This document shows, piece after piece, positions 1-6,653 of a stretch of DNA of 35,081 nucleotides. Every line of letters begins with the position of its first letter. The first letter of the stretch is position 1. The position numbers and the translations under genes were made by a program. Source of the DNA: Anaerolineae bacterium. Lineage in GTDB: Bacteria > Chloroflexota > Anaerolineae > DRVO01. The notes below the pieces were generated by a model. The model did no database searches. It was not told the origin of the DNA and saw only the letters and a list, made by a program, of their open reading frames with translations. The DNA lies in contig JABLXR010000042.1 in assembly GCA_013178015.1 (NCBI GenBank), positions 1-35,081 of the forward strand, read 5' to 3'.

Positions 1-154
1 ACAATGATCGCACACGGGTGTCGGCAAGGGGGTTGCGGCTAACGAAGGTTGGAGATTCCTCGCTGGCGCTCGGAATGACAATGATCGCACACGGGTGTCG
101 GCAAGGGGGTTGCGGCTAACGGGGGTTGGAGATTCCTCGCTAGCGCTCGGAATG
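1..154. repeat. Two tandem copies of a 77-bp repeat
   Basis: Positions 1-77 and 78-154 are nearly identical copies. They differ at a few bases, for example around 44-46 and 66. Each unit ends in the 28-base motif agattcctcgct..cggaatgaca. The first copy may continue upstream of the window. The motif recurs inverted at 293-320 with one mismatch, so the block has both tandem and inverted symmetry. It looks like a dispersed intergenic element. Although an open frame runs through it, I do not consider it coding. Confidence 0.85.
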
Positions 155-292
155 ACAATGGCTGCGCTCGCGCTCCGCCATTGCGAGGTCAGGGGTGAGA
201 GCTCGGCTGCTAGGCGTGACTGCACTGGCGCATTGTCATTCCACGCGTCGGCGGTGAGAGCATCGTTTGCAGCGGTGACAAGGCTCGCCCAC

Positions 293-320
293 TGTCATTC
301 CGAGCGTCAGCGAGGAATCT
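293..320. repeat. Inverted partner of the 77-bp repeat core
   Basis: The 28 bases at 293-320 are the reverse complement of the 3' end of the tandem repeat unit (about 53-80), with a single mismatch. A degenerate version (tgtcattccacgcgtc) lies near 235-250. Stretch 155-433 holds no gene I can support; it contains these repeats and the 5' region of the amidohydrolase gene. Confidence 0.7.
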
Positions 321-395
321 GCGGCGGGCAATCATGCCCGGGGCGGATCGCGGCGCGGGCGCTCTCCTCGGCTGTTCCCAGGTCTCTCTCTCCGG

Positions 396-401
396 TACAA
401 T
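396..401 (+). promoter_or_regulatory. Candidate -10 element of the amidohydrolase gene
   Basis: TACAAT at 396-401 matches five of six bases of the sigma70 -10 consensus. It stands out in GC-rich DNA and would give a leader of about 25 nt before the ATG at 434. No good -35 hexamer is visible at the usual distance, so the call rests on the -10 and its placement only. Confidence 0.35.
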
Positions 402-433
402 CGCCTCCACTCTCATGCGGAGGCAAGGCGGAC

Positions 434-1585
434 ATGGCGGAGGCCCCCCAGCAGTACGACCTGGTGATACGCGGCGGACGGGTGATGGACCCCGCCCAGG
501 GGCTGGATGCCGTCCGGGACGTGGCGATTCGAGAGGGGAAGGTCGCGGCGGTGGCGCCGGGATTGGACGTGAGCCGCGCGGTCCGGGTGGTGGACGCGTC
601 GGGCAAGCTGGTGACGCCAGGGCTGATAGACCTGCACGCGCACGTCTACTGGCGGGCCACCAAGCTCAGTGTAGAGCCGGACGAGGTCTGTGGGCGCACC
701 GGCGTCACCACGGTGGTGGACGCGGGCACAGCGGGCGCGGCGACCTTCGACGGGTTGCGACATTTCGTCGTCGATGGGTCGAAGACGCGGGTGCTGCCCT
801 TCCTGCACGTGAGCAGCATCGGCCTGGCCACCGACCAGGAGTGTCGCTACCTGGAGCTGGTGGACGTAGAGAAGGCGGTGGAGTGCGTGCGGGAGAACGC
901 CGACCTCATCGCCGGCATCAAGGTACGGGCCAACAAGATGGGCGTGGGCGACCAGTCCGTCTTCCCGGTGTACCTGGCTCATGACGTGGCCGACGTGACT
1001 GGGCTGCCGCTGATGGTGGACATGTACTACCCGCCGCCGTCGGTGGAAGAGGTGTTCCCCTTGCTCCGGCCGGGAGACATCTCCACTCACATGTACAAGG
1101 GCTACCATGGTGGGCTGCTGCAGGACTGGAACACCCGCGTGCGGCCGGCCGCGCTGGAGGCGCGGGAGCGCGGGGTGTGGTTTGACCTGGGGCACGGGGC
1201 CGGCAGCTTCTCCTGGGAGGTGGCCCGGCCGGCGTTCGAGCTGGGCTTCCGCCCCGATACCATCTCCACGGACCTGCATCAGGGAAGCGTCCGCCTGGCG
1301 GACGTCAACATGCCCGACTGCATGGCCAAGATGATGGCCCTGGGGGCGAGCCTGGAAGACGTTGTGCGCTGGTCCACGGCTAATCCGGCCAAGGTGCTGA
1401 GGAGGCCCGATCTGGGTACCCTGAAGGCAGGCGGCCCGGCGGATGTGACCGTGCTGGAGATGTCGGAAGGCGACTTCACTTACTTCGACGTGGCGGGCAA
1501 GCCATTCCCGGGCAAGCACCGTCTCCGAGCGGTGCTGACAGTGTGTCGGGGCGCGGTGACGTACGAGGCGGGCAGTTCGGAGTAG
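434..1585 (+). CDS. Amidohydrolase/deacetylase family metallohydrolase
   Basis: A 383-residue member of the amidohydrolase (dihydroorotase-like) superfamily. It most resembles the amidohydrolase/deacetylase group whose members hydrolyse N-acyl or cyclic amide substrates. Visible features are a beta-rich N-terminus (VIRGGRVMDP), the metal-binding H68-A-H70 after PGLIDL, a likely carboxylated lysine at K163 (GIKVRANK), further histidines in THMYKGYHGG and LGHGAGS, and the metal/catalytic aspartate in STDLHQGS. The C-terminus closes with the usual beta segment (GGPADVTVLE). The ATG at 434 is chosen because GGAGG lies about 10 nt upstream and homology-like sequence begins there. The open frame extends back to 95, but only through repeat DNA. 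The substrate cannot be told from sequence; N-acyl amino acids, N-acyl sugars or hydantoin-like compounds are possible. Confidence 0.88.
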   Translation: MAEAPQQYDLVIRGGRVMDPAQGLDAVRDVAIREGKVAAVAPGLDVSRAVRVVDASGKLVTPGLIDLHAHVYWRATKLSVEPDEVCGRTGVTTVVDAGTAGAATFDGLRHFVVDGSKTRVLPFLHVSSIGLATDQECRYLELVDVEKAVECVRENADLIAGIKVRANKMGVGDQSVFPVYLAHDVADVTGLPLMVDMYYPPPSVEEVFPLLRPGDISTHMYKGYHGGLLQDWNTRVRPAALEARERGVWFDLGHGAGSFSWEVARPAFELGFRPDTISTDLHQGSVRLADVNMPDCMAKMMALGASLEDVVRWSTANPAKVLRRPDLGTLKAGGPADVTVLEMSEGDFTYFDVAGKPFPGKHRLRAVLTVCRGAVTYEAGSSE

Positions 1586-1712
1586 CGGCAACCCCCAGGT
1601 GCAGATCCGCAGGTGGAGGTGGTGGCTGGAGCCCGTCCGAGAAGACTGCCCTGCCCCTGACTGGCGCAATCGGGCCAGGTAGGACATCGATGGGTTCTAG
1701 GAGGTGCTAGCA

Positions 1713-1961
1713 ATGAGCGATGCCCTGGACCGGATAGAGACGTTAGTGCGCGAGACAAAGAAGACGGAAGAGGAAGTGCTGGCCTTGGCTATTCGGACGG
1801 GCGTGAGACAGCTCTGGCGCGAGCGGACGTTGGCCCGATACCTCAAGGGCGAGATAGGACGAGAAGAGGCCGTGCGGGAGGCAGGACTCGACTGGGTCGA
1901 GCTGGCAGAGCGTCAGCGCGATGCCATGCTTGAGGACCTCGAGTGGGCGATGGAGAAGTGA
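1713..1961 (+). CDS. UPF0175-type antitoxin
   Basis: An 82-residue, mostly helical, charged protein. It has the UPF0175 pattern: an N-terminal helix, a central LALAIRTGVRQL segment, then YLKGEIGREEAVREAGLDW, where the helix-turn-helix-like GREEAVREAG is typical of the family. UPF0175 proteins are DNA-binding antitoxins commonly paired with DUF3368 PIN-domain toxins, and exactly such a toxin follows. The ATG at 1713 has AGGAGGT 7 nt upstream; a GTG at 1704 is in frame but would overlap the ribosome site. The stop codon overlaps the GTG start of the toxin (GTGA), so the two are translationally coupled. Confidence 0.75.
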   Translation: MSDALDRIETLVRETKKTEEEVLALAIRTGVRQLWRERTLARYLKGEIGREEAVREAGLDWVELAERQRDAMLEDLEWAMEK

Positions 1962-2456
1962 GAGCCGTAGCCGATTCTGGCCCGTTGATACGTTTTCACG
2001 AGGTCTCCCAGCTCTCCCTTCTGCGGGTGTTCTCGGAGGTTCACCTCCCAGATACTGTGTGGGAGGAGGCCGGCTTCCTCAGACAGCTCTTGGCTCCAGA
2101 GCTGTCTGCCCTGCCCATCCCGCAGGCATCACCTTTCGCAGGCGGAACTGAAGGGGACTGAGCAGGCGGTGCAGACCCTCCACCGAGGTGAAGTCGCCGC
2201 GATCGCACTATGCCGCTCGCTGGCCATAGAGGTGCTGCTAACAGACGATATGGCTGTGAGGCGAGCCGCTCGCACGCTCGGCTTGAGGCCGGTCGGCTCA
2301 CTGGGGGTGGTGGTCAGGGCTTACAAGACGGGGGTTCTCAGTCTGCCTGAAGCCGACGTTATTCTCGATGACCTGTGTAGCAGGAGTAGCCTTTACGTCA
2401 CCCGGGCCATCGTGGAGATGGCAGTGGAGGAGCTTAGGAGACGTCTGGACGAGTGA
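1958..2456 (+). pseudogene. DUF3368 PIN-domain toxin, split by a +1 frameshift
   Basis: Two adjacent frames together make one PIN-fold ribonuclease of the DUF3368 type. The first half starts at GTG 1958, overlapping the antitoxin stop, and carries the first acidic residue in AVADSGPLI and another in VWEEAG. It ends at TGA 2159-2161. The second half, one base forward, can be read from about 2127 and gives TEQAVQTLHRGEVAAIALC, LLTDDMAVRRAARTLGL and GSLGVVVRAYKTGVLS. All expected acidic positions (D, E, E of RGE, D of TDD) survive across the two pieces, and the spacing between halves fits the family. The likely lesion is one extra base between about 2127 and 2160, where there is a run aagggg. 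A sequencing error, a recent inactivating mutation or recoding are all possible. As read, no complete toxin is made. Confidence 0.72.
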
Positions 2457-2463
2457 ATGGCCG

Positions 2464-2472
2464 TGGGATAAT
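2464..2472 (+). promoter_or_regulatory. Candidate extended -10 promoter of the oxidoreductase gene
   Basis: TGG-GATAAT at 2464-2472 forms an extended -10 (TGn plus five of six -10 bases). It lies directly after the toxin gene and gives a leader of about 14 nt before ATG 2493. The -35 region is weak, as is usual for extended -10 promoters. Confidence 0.4.
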
Positions 2473-2492
2473 GGCTCTCCTGGGAGGTGACA

Positions 2493-3578
2493 ATGTCTGA
2501 ATCGCGCTATCGCGTCGCTATCATCGGTCTGGGGCGCATCGCTTCCACCATTGACGACGAGGTCCGTCCTGGGTCGGGCACGTTGCTGCCCTATTCCCAC
2601 ATGGCCTGCTACCGCGAGGTGCCGCAGGTCGAAGTGGTCGCCGGGGCGGACCCCTACGCCGAGCAGCGCCACGCCTTCCGCGCGCGCTGGGGCGTGGACC
2701 GGCTGTACGCGGACTACCGGGAGATGCTGGAGCGGGAACGCCCGGATATCGTCAGCGTGTGCACCTCCGCCCGGCCCCGACCGGGGATCGTGATAGACTG
2801 CGCCCAGGCGGGTGTGAAGGCCATCTGGGCGGAGAAGCCCATCTCCTTCAGCCTGGCCGAGGCGGACGCTATGGTGGCGGCCTGCCGCGACCGGGGCGTC
2901 AAACTGGCGATCAACTGCAGCCGTCACTGGGACGTCTTCTGGAACACTGCTCGCGACCTAATTGACGCCGGGGAGATCGGCGCCGTGCAGCAGGTTACTG
3001 CCTACGGGCAGGCGGGCCTATCCCACAATGGCAGCCACCTGCTCGATCTGGTGCGCTACCTGGCCGGCGCCGAGGTGCAGTGGGTCTTTGGGGAGATGGA
3101 GAGCGATGCCAAGGCGGCGTCGGACGATGACCTGCAGGGCAACGGCTATTTGGCCTTCGACAACGGGGTGCGGGCCTACGTCCGGCTGATGCCGGCCGGA
3201 GGAGCCTACTGGGAGTTCGAGGTCATCGGGGAGCGGGGCCGAATCCGGTCCATCGCCAACGGACGCGACTACGAGTGGTGGCAGATCGAACCCGGTGGCC
3301 GGCACGGGGAGGTAGTGAAGCGGCCGTTCCTCCGGCCAGCGAGAATCCAGAGCCCGGGCGTGAGGGCTGTACTCGACATAATCGAGTGTATGGAGACGGG
3401 ACGGGAGCCGAAGTGCTCGGGGGCAGATGGGCGGGCGGTGCTGGAGATCGCCATTGCGATGCGGGAGTCGCACCGGCGGGGCGGGGTGCGGGTGAGCTTG
3501 CCCTTGGAGGATCGGTCGCTGCTAATCCGGTCGGCGGAGACGCTAGGCGGTGATACGCCGAGGGCGCTGACTCGGTAG
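2493..3578 (+). CDS. Gfo/Idh/MocA family oxidoreductase
   Basis: A 361-residue NAD(P)-dependent dehydrogenase of the glucose-fructose oxidoreductase/inositol dehydrogenase/MocA family. The N-terminal Rossmann domain (residues about 1-125) shows VAIIGLGRIAST and the family signature WAEKPISFSL, in which E-K-P holds the catalytic lysine. The C-terminal alpha/beta domain contains NGSHLLDLVRYLAG, where the histidine belongs to the substrate-binding motif. ATG 2493 has GGGAGG 5 nt upstream; a GTG two codons earlier overlaps it. The likely substrate is a sugar, inositol or sugar acid, in keeping with the enolase-superfamily and glycosidase genes next door. It is convergent with the minus-strand cluster ending at 3963. 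Confidence 0.9.
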   Translation: MSESRYRVAIIGLGRIASTIDDEVRPGSGTLLPYSHMACYREVPQVEVVAGADPYAEQRHAFRARWGVDRLYADYREMLERERPDIVSVCTSARPRPGIVIDCAQAGVKAIWAEKPISFSLAEADAMVAACRDRGVKLAINCSRHWDVFWNTARDLIDAGEIGAVQQVTAYGQAGLSHNGSHLLDLVRYLAGAEVQWVFGEMESDAKAASDDDLQGNGYLAFDNGVRAYVRLMPAGGAYWEFEVIGERGRIRSIANGRDYEWWQIEPGGRHGEVVKRPFLRPARIQSPGVRAVLDIIECMETGREPKCSGADGRAVLEIAIAMRESHRRGGVRVSLPLEDRSLLIRSAETLGGDTPRALTR

Positions 3579-3584
3579 GACTGA

Positions 3585-3606
3585 GCCTGCGGAGTCAGCC
3601 GCAGGC
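3585..3606 (+). terminator. Perfect 8-bp hairpin just after the oxidoreductase stop
   Basis: GCCTGCGG at 3585-3592 and CCGCAGGC at 3599-3606 form a perfect stem with a 6-nt loop, starting 6 nt after the stop codon. No T-run follows on either strand, so it is terminator-like rather than a classical intrinsic terminator. Confidence 0.4.
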
Positions 3607-3962
3607 AGGTGAGATGCAGGGCGCCGGCCCGCTCTGAAGGTGTTCCCATGGCCGCCACCGTCGGGAAGGAGATATGCGTAACGCTGCGCCCCGAGGGATT
3701 CAAAGGCCTGGGCAAGGAAGCGTGAGCACATGATGAGCCGGATGGCTCACGGGCCGGTTCCCGCACCGGGGCTGTCTGGACCCGCGAAGACCTGCACGCC
3801 CGGGAGCAAGACCCGTCGTGAGGCGCCGGGCTATGGCGATTGTCGAGGCGATGGCTTTGGTGCCGTGTCGACAGCAAGCTGCCCATGACCAGGCAGGGGG
3901 CGGGGCTTCGGGCTGAAGCCCTTCGCACCGCCCCTACCAGAGCGCATACGCGGGTGCCGGCC
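3607..3962. other. Convergent intergenic stretch without a gene
   Basis: I find no supportable gene here. The stretch contains one clear hairpin, GGGCTTC (3903-3909) with GAAGCCC (3915-3921), nested within a weaker outer pairing of aggggg-cg with cgcccct. It lies upstream of the 3' end of the minus-strand enolase-superfamily gene, where it could end transcription from that side. The rest is unremarkable GC-rich sequence. Confidence 0.6.
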
Positions 3963-5096
3963 TCAGTCCAGCCTCACCGTCTCCCCCGCAAAGCGGGACA
4001 CTGCGTCCAGATCCAACTCCAGCCCCAGCCCGGGCCGATCGGGTATTGCCAACATCCCGTGCTCATCCAGGTGCCAGCCGCCCTGGACGATGTCGTCAAT
4101 GTAGGGTGAGCCGGAGAGGTACTCGACTAGGTCGGTGCCGGGGAAGGCGGAGGCCAGCTGGAGGTCGGCGGCCAGGCCCACGGCCGTGTTCCACCCGTGA
4201 GGGATGAACCGCACCCCGTGCTCCTGGGCCATCCAGGCGATGCGGCGCTCCTCGCTGATCCCGCCCACCTTGGTGACATCTGGCTGCACGATGTCCAGCG
4301 CCCTCGCCTCTAGCCAGGGCAGGAAGGCCTGACGCCGGGTGAGCACCTCGCCTCCGCTGATGGGCAGAGGAGCGTTCTGCCGCAAGAGGGCGTAGTCCCC
4401 CAGGTCGTCTGGCCGGAGCGGCTCCTCGAACCAATGGACGCCGTATTCCGCTAGCATGTAGGCCGTCCGAATGGCCCACTTGTAACCATTGGCCCAGAAC
4501 GCGTCGCTACCTCCCGCGTCCACCATGAGCAGGGAGTCGTCGCCGACGGCCTTTCGGGCTCCCTGCACGATCTCCTCGTCCAGGGCGTCGCTCACCCGCC
4601 CGAAGGGCCCCCAGCCGATCTTGAAGGCGCGCCAGCCACGATCCTTCAGGTCTGCCAACTGATCCGCCAGGGGCTCGGGCTGCTGCATAAGGATGGAAGC
4701 GTAGGGACGGACGCGGTCTCGGTAGCGCCCCCCGAGGAGCCGACCCACCGGCTGGCCGGTGACCTTGCCCAGGATATCCCACAGGGCGATGTCTATGCCG
4801 CTGATGGCGTGGGTGATGGAGCCACCCCGGCCGAGCCAGAAGGTGTTCTGGTGCAGCTTCTCGCTCACTCGCTCGGGCTCCAGGGCGTTTTCGCCCTGGT
4901 AGAGCGGCGTCAGCACCTCCAGGGCGGCCTTGACCAGCCCGTCGTTGCTGAAGACGCTGCCGATGCCGGTGACGCCCTCATCGGTGTGGACGAGAACCAG
5001 GGTGTGGATGCAGTCCTCGGGGCGGGGCTCCACGGTCCAACCTCCCTCTGGGGTGCTGCCCCGCAGGCCGTAGGCGCGTATCTCTGTGATCTTCAA
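3963..5096 (-). CDS. Enolase-superfamily (mandelate racemase/muconate lactonizing) enzyme
   Basis: A 377-residue enzyme of the mandelate racemase/muconate lactonizing group. It abstracts an alpha proton next to a carboxylate with Mg2+, usually to dehydrate a sugar acid. The N-terminal capping domain (about 1-125) is followed by the barrel. Visible residues are K159 (RAFKIGW), metal ligands D193 (MVDAGG), E224/E225 (WFEEP) and E250 (SGGE), the Asp/His dyad side in VQPDV, and H300 (IPHGWNT). The start is TTG at 5096: AGGGG lies 9 nt upstream and the family's N-terminus MKITEI begins there. It is the last gene of the minus-strand run, 33 bp after the creatininase-family gene. The substrate is probably a hexonate or deoxyhexonate, but this cannot be read from sequence. 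Confidence 0.88.
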   Translation of the reverse strand: MKITEIRAYGLRGSTPEGGWTVEPRPEDCIHTLVLVHTDEGVTGIGSVFSNDGLVKAALEVLTPLYQGENALEPERVSEKLHQNTFWLGRGGSITHAISGIDIALWDILGKVTGQPVGRLLGGRYRDRVRPYASILMQQPEPLADQLADLKDRGWRAFKIGWGPFGRVSDALDEEIVQGARKAVGDDSLLMVDAGGSDAFWANGYKWAIRTAYMLAEYGVHWFEEPLRPDDLGDYALLRQNAPLPISGGEVLTRRQAFLPWLEARALDIVQPDVTKVGGISEERRIAWMAQEHGVRFIPHGWNTAVGLAADLQLASAFPGTDLVEYLSGSPYIDDIVQGGWHLDEHGMLAIPDRPGLGLELDLDAVSRFAGETVRLD

Positions 5097-5129
5097 GCTG
5101 CCGTTCCCCTCGTTGCAGTCTCGGTCACT

Positions 5130-5948
5130 CTACCAGCGGATATCAGACTGGACCGGGTTGGTGTGCTGGTCGGAGCGTTGGGCGATGGGCCAAGCGCGCC
5201 ACTCGTCCACCAGCTCGATCATGCGGGTGACGGCGGCCTCGAAGACAATCTTGCCCTTTTCCGCCGTGGCCGCGGTCGGGTCGCCGTGCACGCCCTTGTT
5301 CGTCCAGCGCCCCCAGTAGTCGGCGAAGCGCACGTAAGGGGTGGTGCTGTCGGAGCTCAGGTACTTGCCGACCACGTCATTGCCGGCTACTGCCTTGTCC
5401 ATCTTCACCCGCTCTGGGGCCAGGTAGAGGTACAGGGAGGTCTCGATCTCGTCGGCATGGGCCACGACCGGGGTCTCTTGCACCTGGCGGAAGGCGTCCA
5501 TGGCCAGCGAGAAGTAGTTGAGGGAGGCGCAGAGGGAATGCGTCTGCAGCGTGGTCTTGCGGGCCACCAGGTCCACCAGGGGCGTGTTGGAGCCGTGCCC
5601 ATTCACGATGAGGATCTTCTGGAAGCCGTGGTAGGCGACGCTCTTGGTGATGTTGAGGCAGAAGGCGATGAACGTCTCCGGCTCGATGTGGATGGTGCCG
5701 GGGAAGTCTATGTGGTGCAAGTTGAGCCCGTAGGAGACGGTGGGCAGGACGAGCACCCGGTCCGAGGCGCGACGGCCTACCTCCAGGCAGACGGACTCGG
5801 TGAGGAAGGCGTCCACGTCCAGGGGCATGTGAGGGCCGTGCTGCTCGGTGGAGCCGGTGGGCAGGATGACCACTTTCTGGGCTGAGATGGCTTCGTTCAT
5901 CTCGGGCCAGGTGAGGCGGTTGTAGCGGTACTCGGACTGCGCGCTCAT
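5130..5948 (-). CDS. Creatininase family amidohydrolase
   Basis: A 272-residue creatininase-family metal hydrolase. The family opens cyclic amides (creatinine) or hydrolyses small amides such as formamides. Signature residues are the metal-binding block GSTEQHGPHMPLDVD (E35, H37, D46), NGHGSN around 116-121, and HADEIETS, which replaces the usual HAGE..TS. ATG 5948 is preceded by AGGAG at 8 nt; a longer frame to 6014 lacks a ribosome site and homology. In catabolic clusters such proteins often process amide or lactam intermediates, or act as lactonase-like enzymes. Here it sits between a sugar transferase and an enolase-superfamily gene on the same strand. Confidence 0.88.
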   Translation of the reverse strand: MSAQSEYRYNRLTWPEMNEAISAQKVVILPTGSTEQHGPHMPLDVDAFLTESVCLEVGRRASDRVLVLPTVSYGLNLHHIDFPGTIHIEPETFIAFCLNITKSVAYHGFQKILIVNGHGSNTPLVDLVARKTTLQTHSLCASLNYFSLAMDAFRQVQETPVVAHADEIETSLYLYLAPERVKMDKAVAGNDVVGKYLSSDSTTPYVRFADYWGRWTNKGVHGDPTAATAEKGKIVFEAAVTRMIELVDEWRAWPIAQRSDQHTNPVQSDIRW

Positions 5949-6038
5949 GAGGGTAGCTCCTGGATCGGTTGAGTTAGGTATGGCAGCGCAAGGATAGCGC
6001 ACAGCGCGGCCCAAGTCGAAGCGAGTGCCCTGGGCCAG

Positions 6039-6629
6039 TCAGCGAGCATGAAGATCGGACCAGGGCTGTCCCCTCGCCTTCACATTCCCGCCGCTGGCGG
6101 CCAGTGCCCGCGCGGCCGTAACCAGCAGCCTCAGATCATAGGCGAGCGACCGGTTCTCCACGTACTCCCGCTCGAGTGCGTTCCTCACCGCCTGACTGCT
6201 GGCGTTGTACTCCCTCGCCAGACGCAGGACAGCCGGGCTGATTAGCCCCGGCCTGACCGAGAGGATGGTCTGCCACGTAGGGTCCGTCATATCCACCAGT
6301 CCTGGCGCTTCGGGCCGGGGCCCGACCAGGCTCATCTCGCCCTTGAGGACGTTGATCAGGGTCGGCAGGTGGTCGAGGGAGTAGTTGCGAACGAAGCGGC
6401 CCACTCGCGTGAGCCTCTGTTCGGCGCTCAGGCCATCCGAGGGGCCCACGGCCATGGTTCGGAACCGGTAGGGGCGAAACCTGAAATCATCCTTCCCCAC
6501 TCGCTCCGAAAGCCAGAACGCAGGGCCCGACGAGTCCAGCCTGATGAGCACGGCGATGGCCAGGATGACTGGACCAAAGACTATGAGTAGCGCCGTGGAG
6601 ACCACCAGATCGAGCAGCCGCGTGCCCAC
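6039..6629 (-). CDS. Bacterial sugar transferase (initiating glycosyltransferase)
   Basis: A 196-residue short-form bacterial sugar transferase of the WcaJ/PglC-like family, which moves a sugar phosphate onto undecaprenyl phosphate to start polysaccharide or glycan synthesis. One hydrophobic segment (about 6-29) is followed by SERVGKDDFRFRPYRFRTM, then RLTRVGRFVRNYSLDHLPTLINVLKGEMSLVGPRPE, the core of the family. The usual C-terminal RPGITG-like segment reads RPGLIS here. The start is GTG 6629, with GGAAGG 6 nt upstream. It begins 24 bp after the glycosidase stop, so it is probably co-transcribed, which is odd company for a catabolic cluster. No other polysaccharide assembly gene is adjacent; the pyruvyl transferase at 20334 is the nearest. 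Confidence 0.85.
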   Translation of the reverse strand: MGTRLLDLVVSTALLIVFGPVILAIAVLIRLDSSGPAFWLSERVGKDDFRFRPYRFRTMAVGPSDGLSAEQRLTRVGRFVRNYSLDHLPTLINVLKGEMSLVGPRPEAPGLVDMTDPTWQTILSVRPGLISPAVLRLAREYNASSQAVRNALEREYVENRSLAYDLRLLVTAARALAASGGNVKARGQPWSDLHAR

Positions 6630-6653
6630 ATCATGCCTTCCGGGCCCTTTGCG

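Noticed and set aside
95-433. N-terminal extension of the amidohydrolase frame
   Set aside because: It translates repeat DNA, lacks family similarity, and the ATG at 434 has a ribosome site.
413-1687. Long minus-strand open frame opposite the amidohydrolase
   Set aside because: It is rich in His/Arg/Pro/Gly as expected for the antisense of a GC-rich gene, has no domain, and is fully overlapped by a well-supported gene.
2127-2170. Programmed +1 frameshift in the toxin
   Set aside because: There is an SD-like AAGGGG before a TGA, but the codon before the stop (GAC) cannot re-pair well in the shifted frame. A plain frameshift or sequencing error is simpler.
4809-5885. Plus-strand open frame of 358 codons
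   Set aside because: It is antisense to the creatininase and enolase-superfamily genes, with no recognisable motif.
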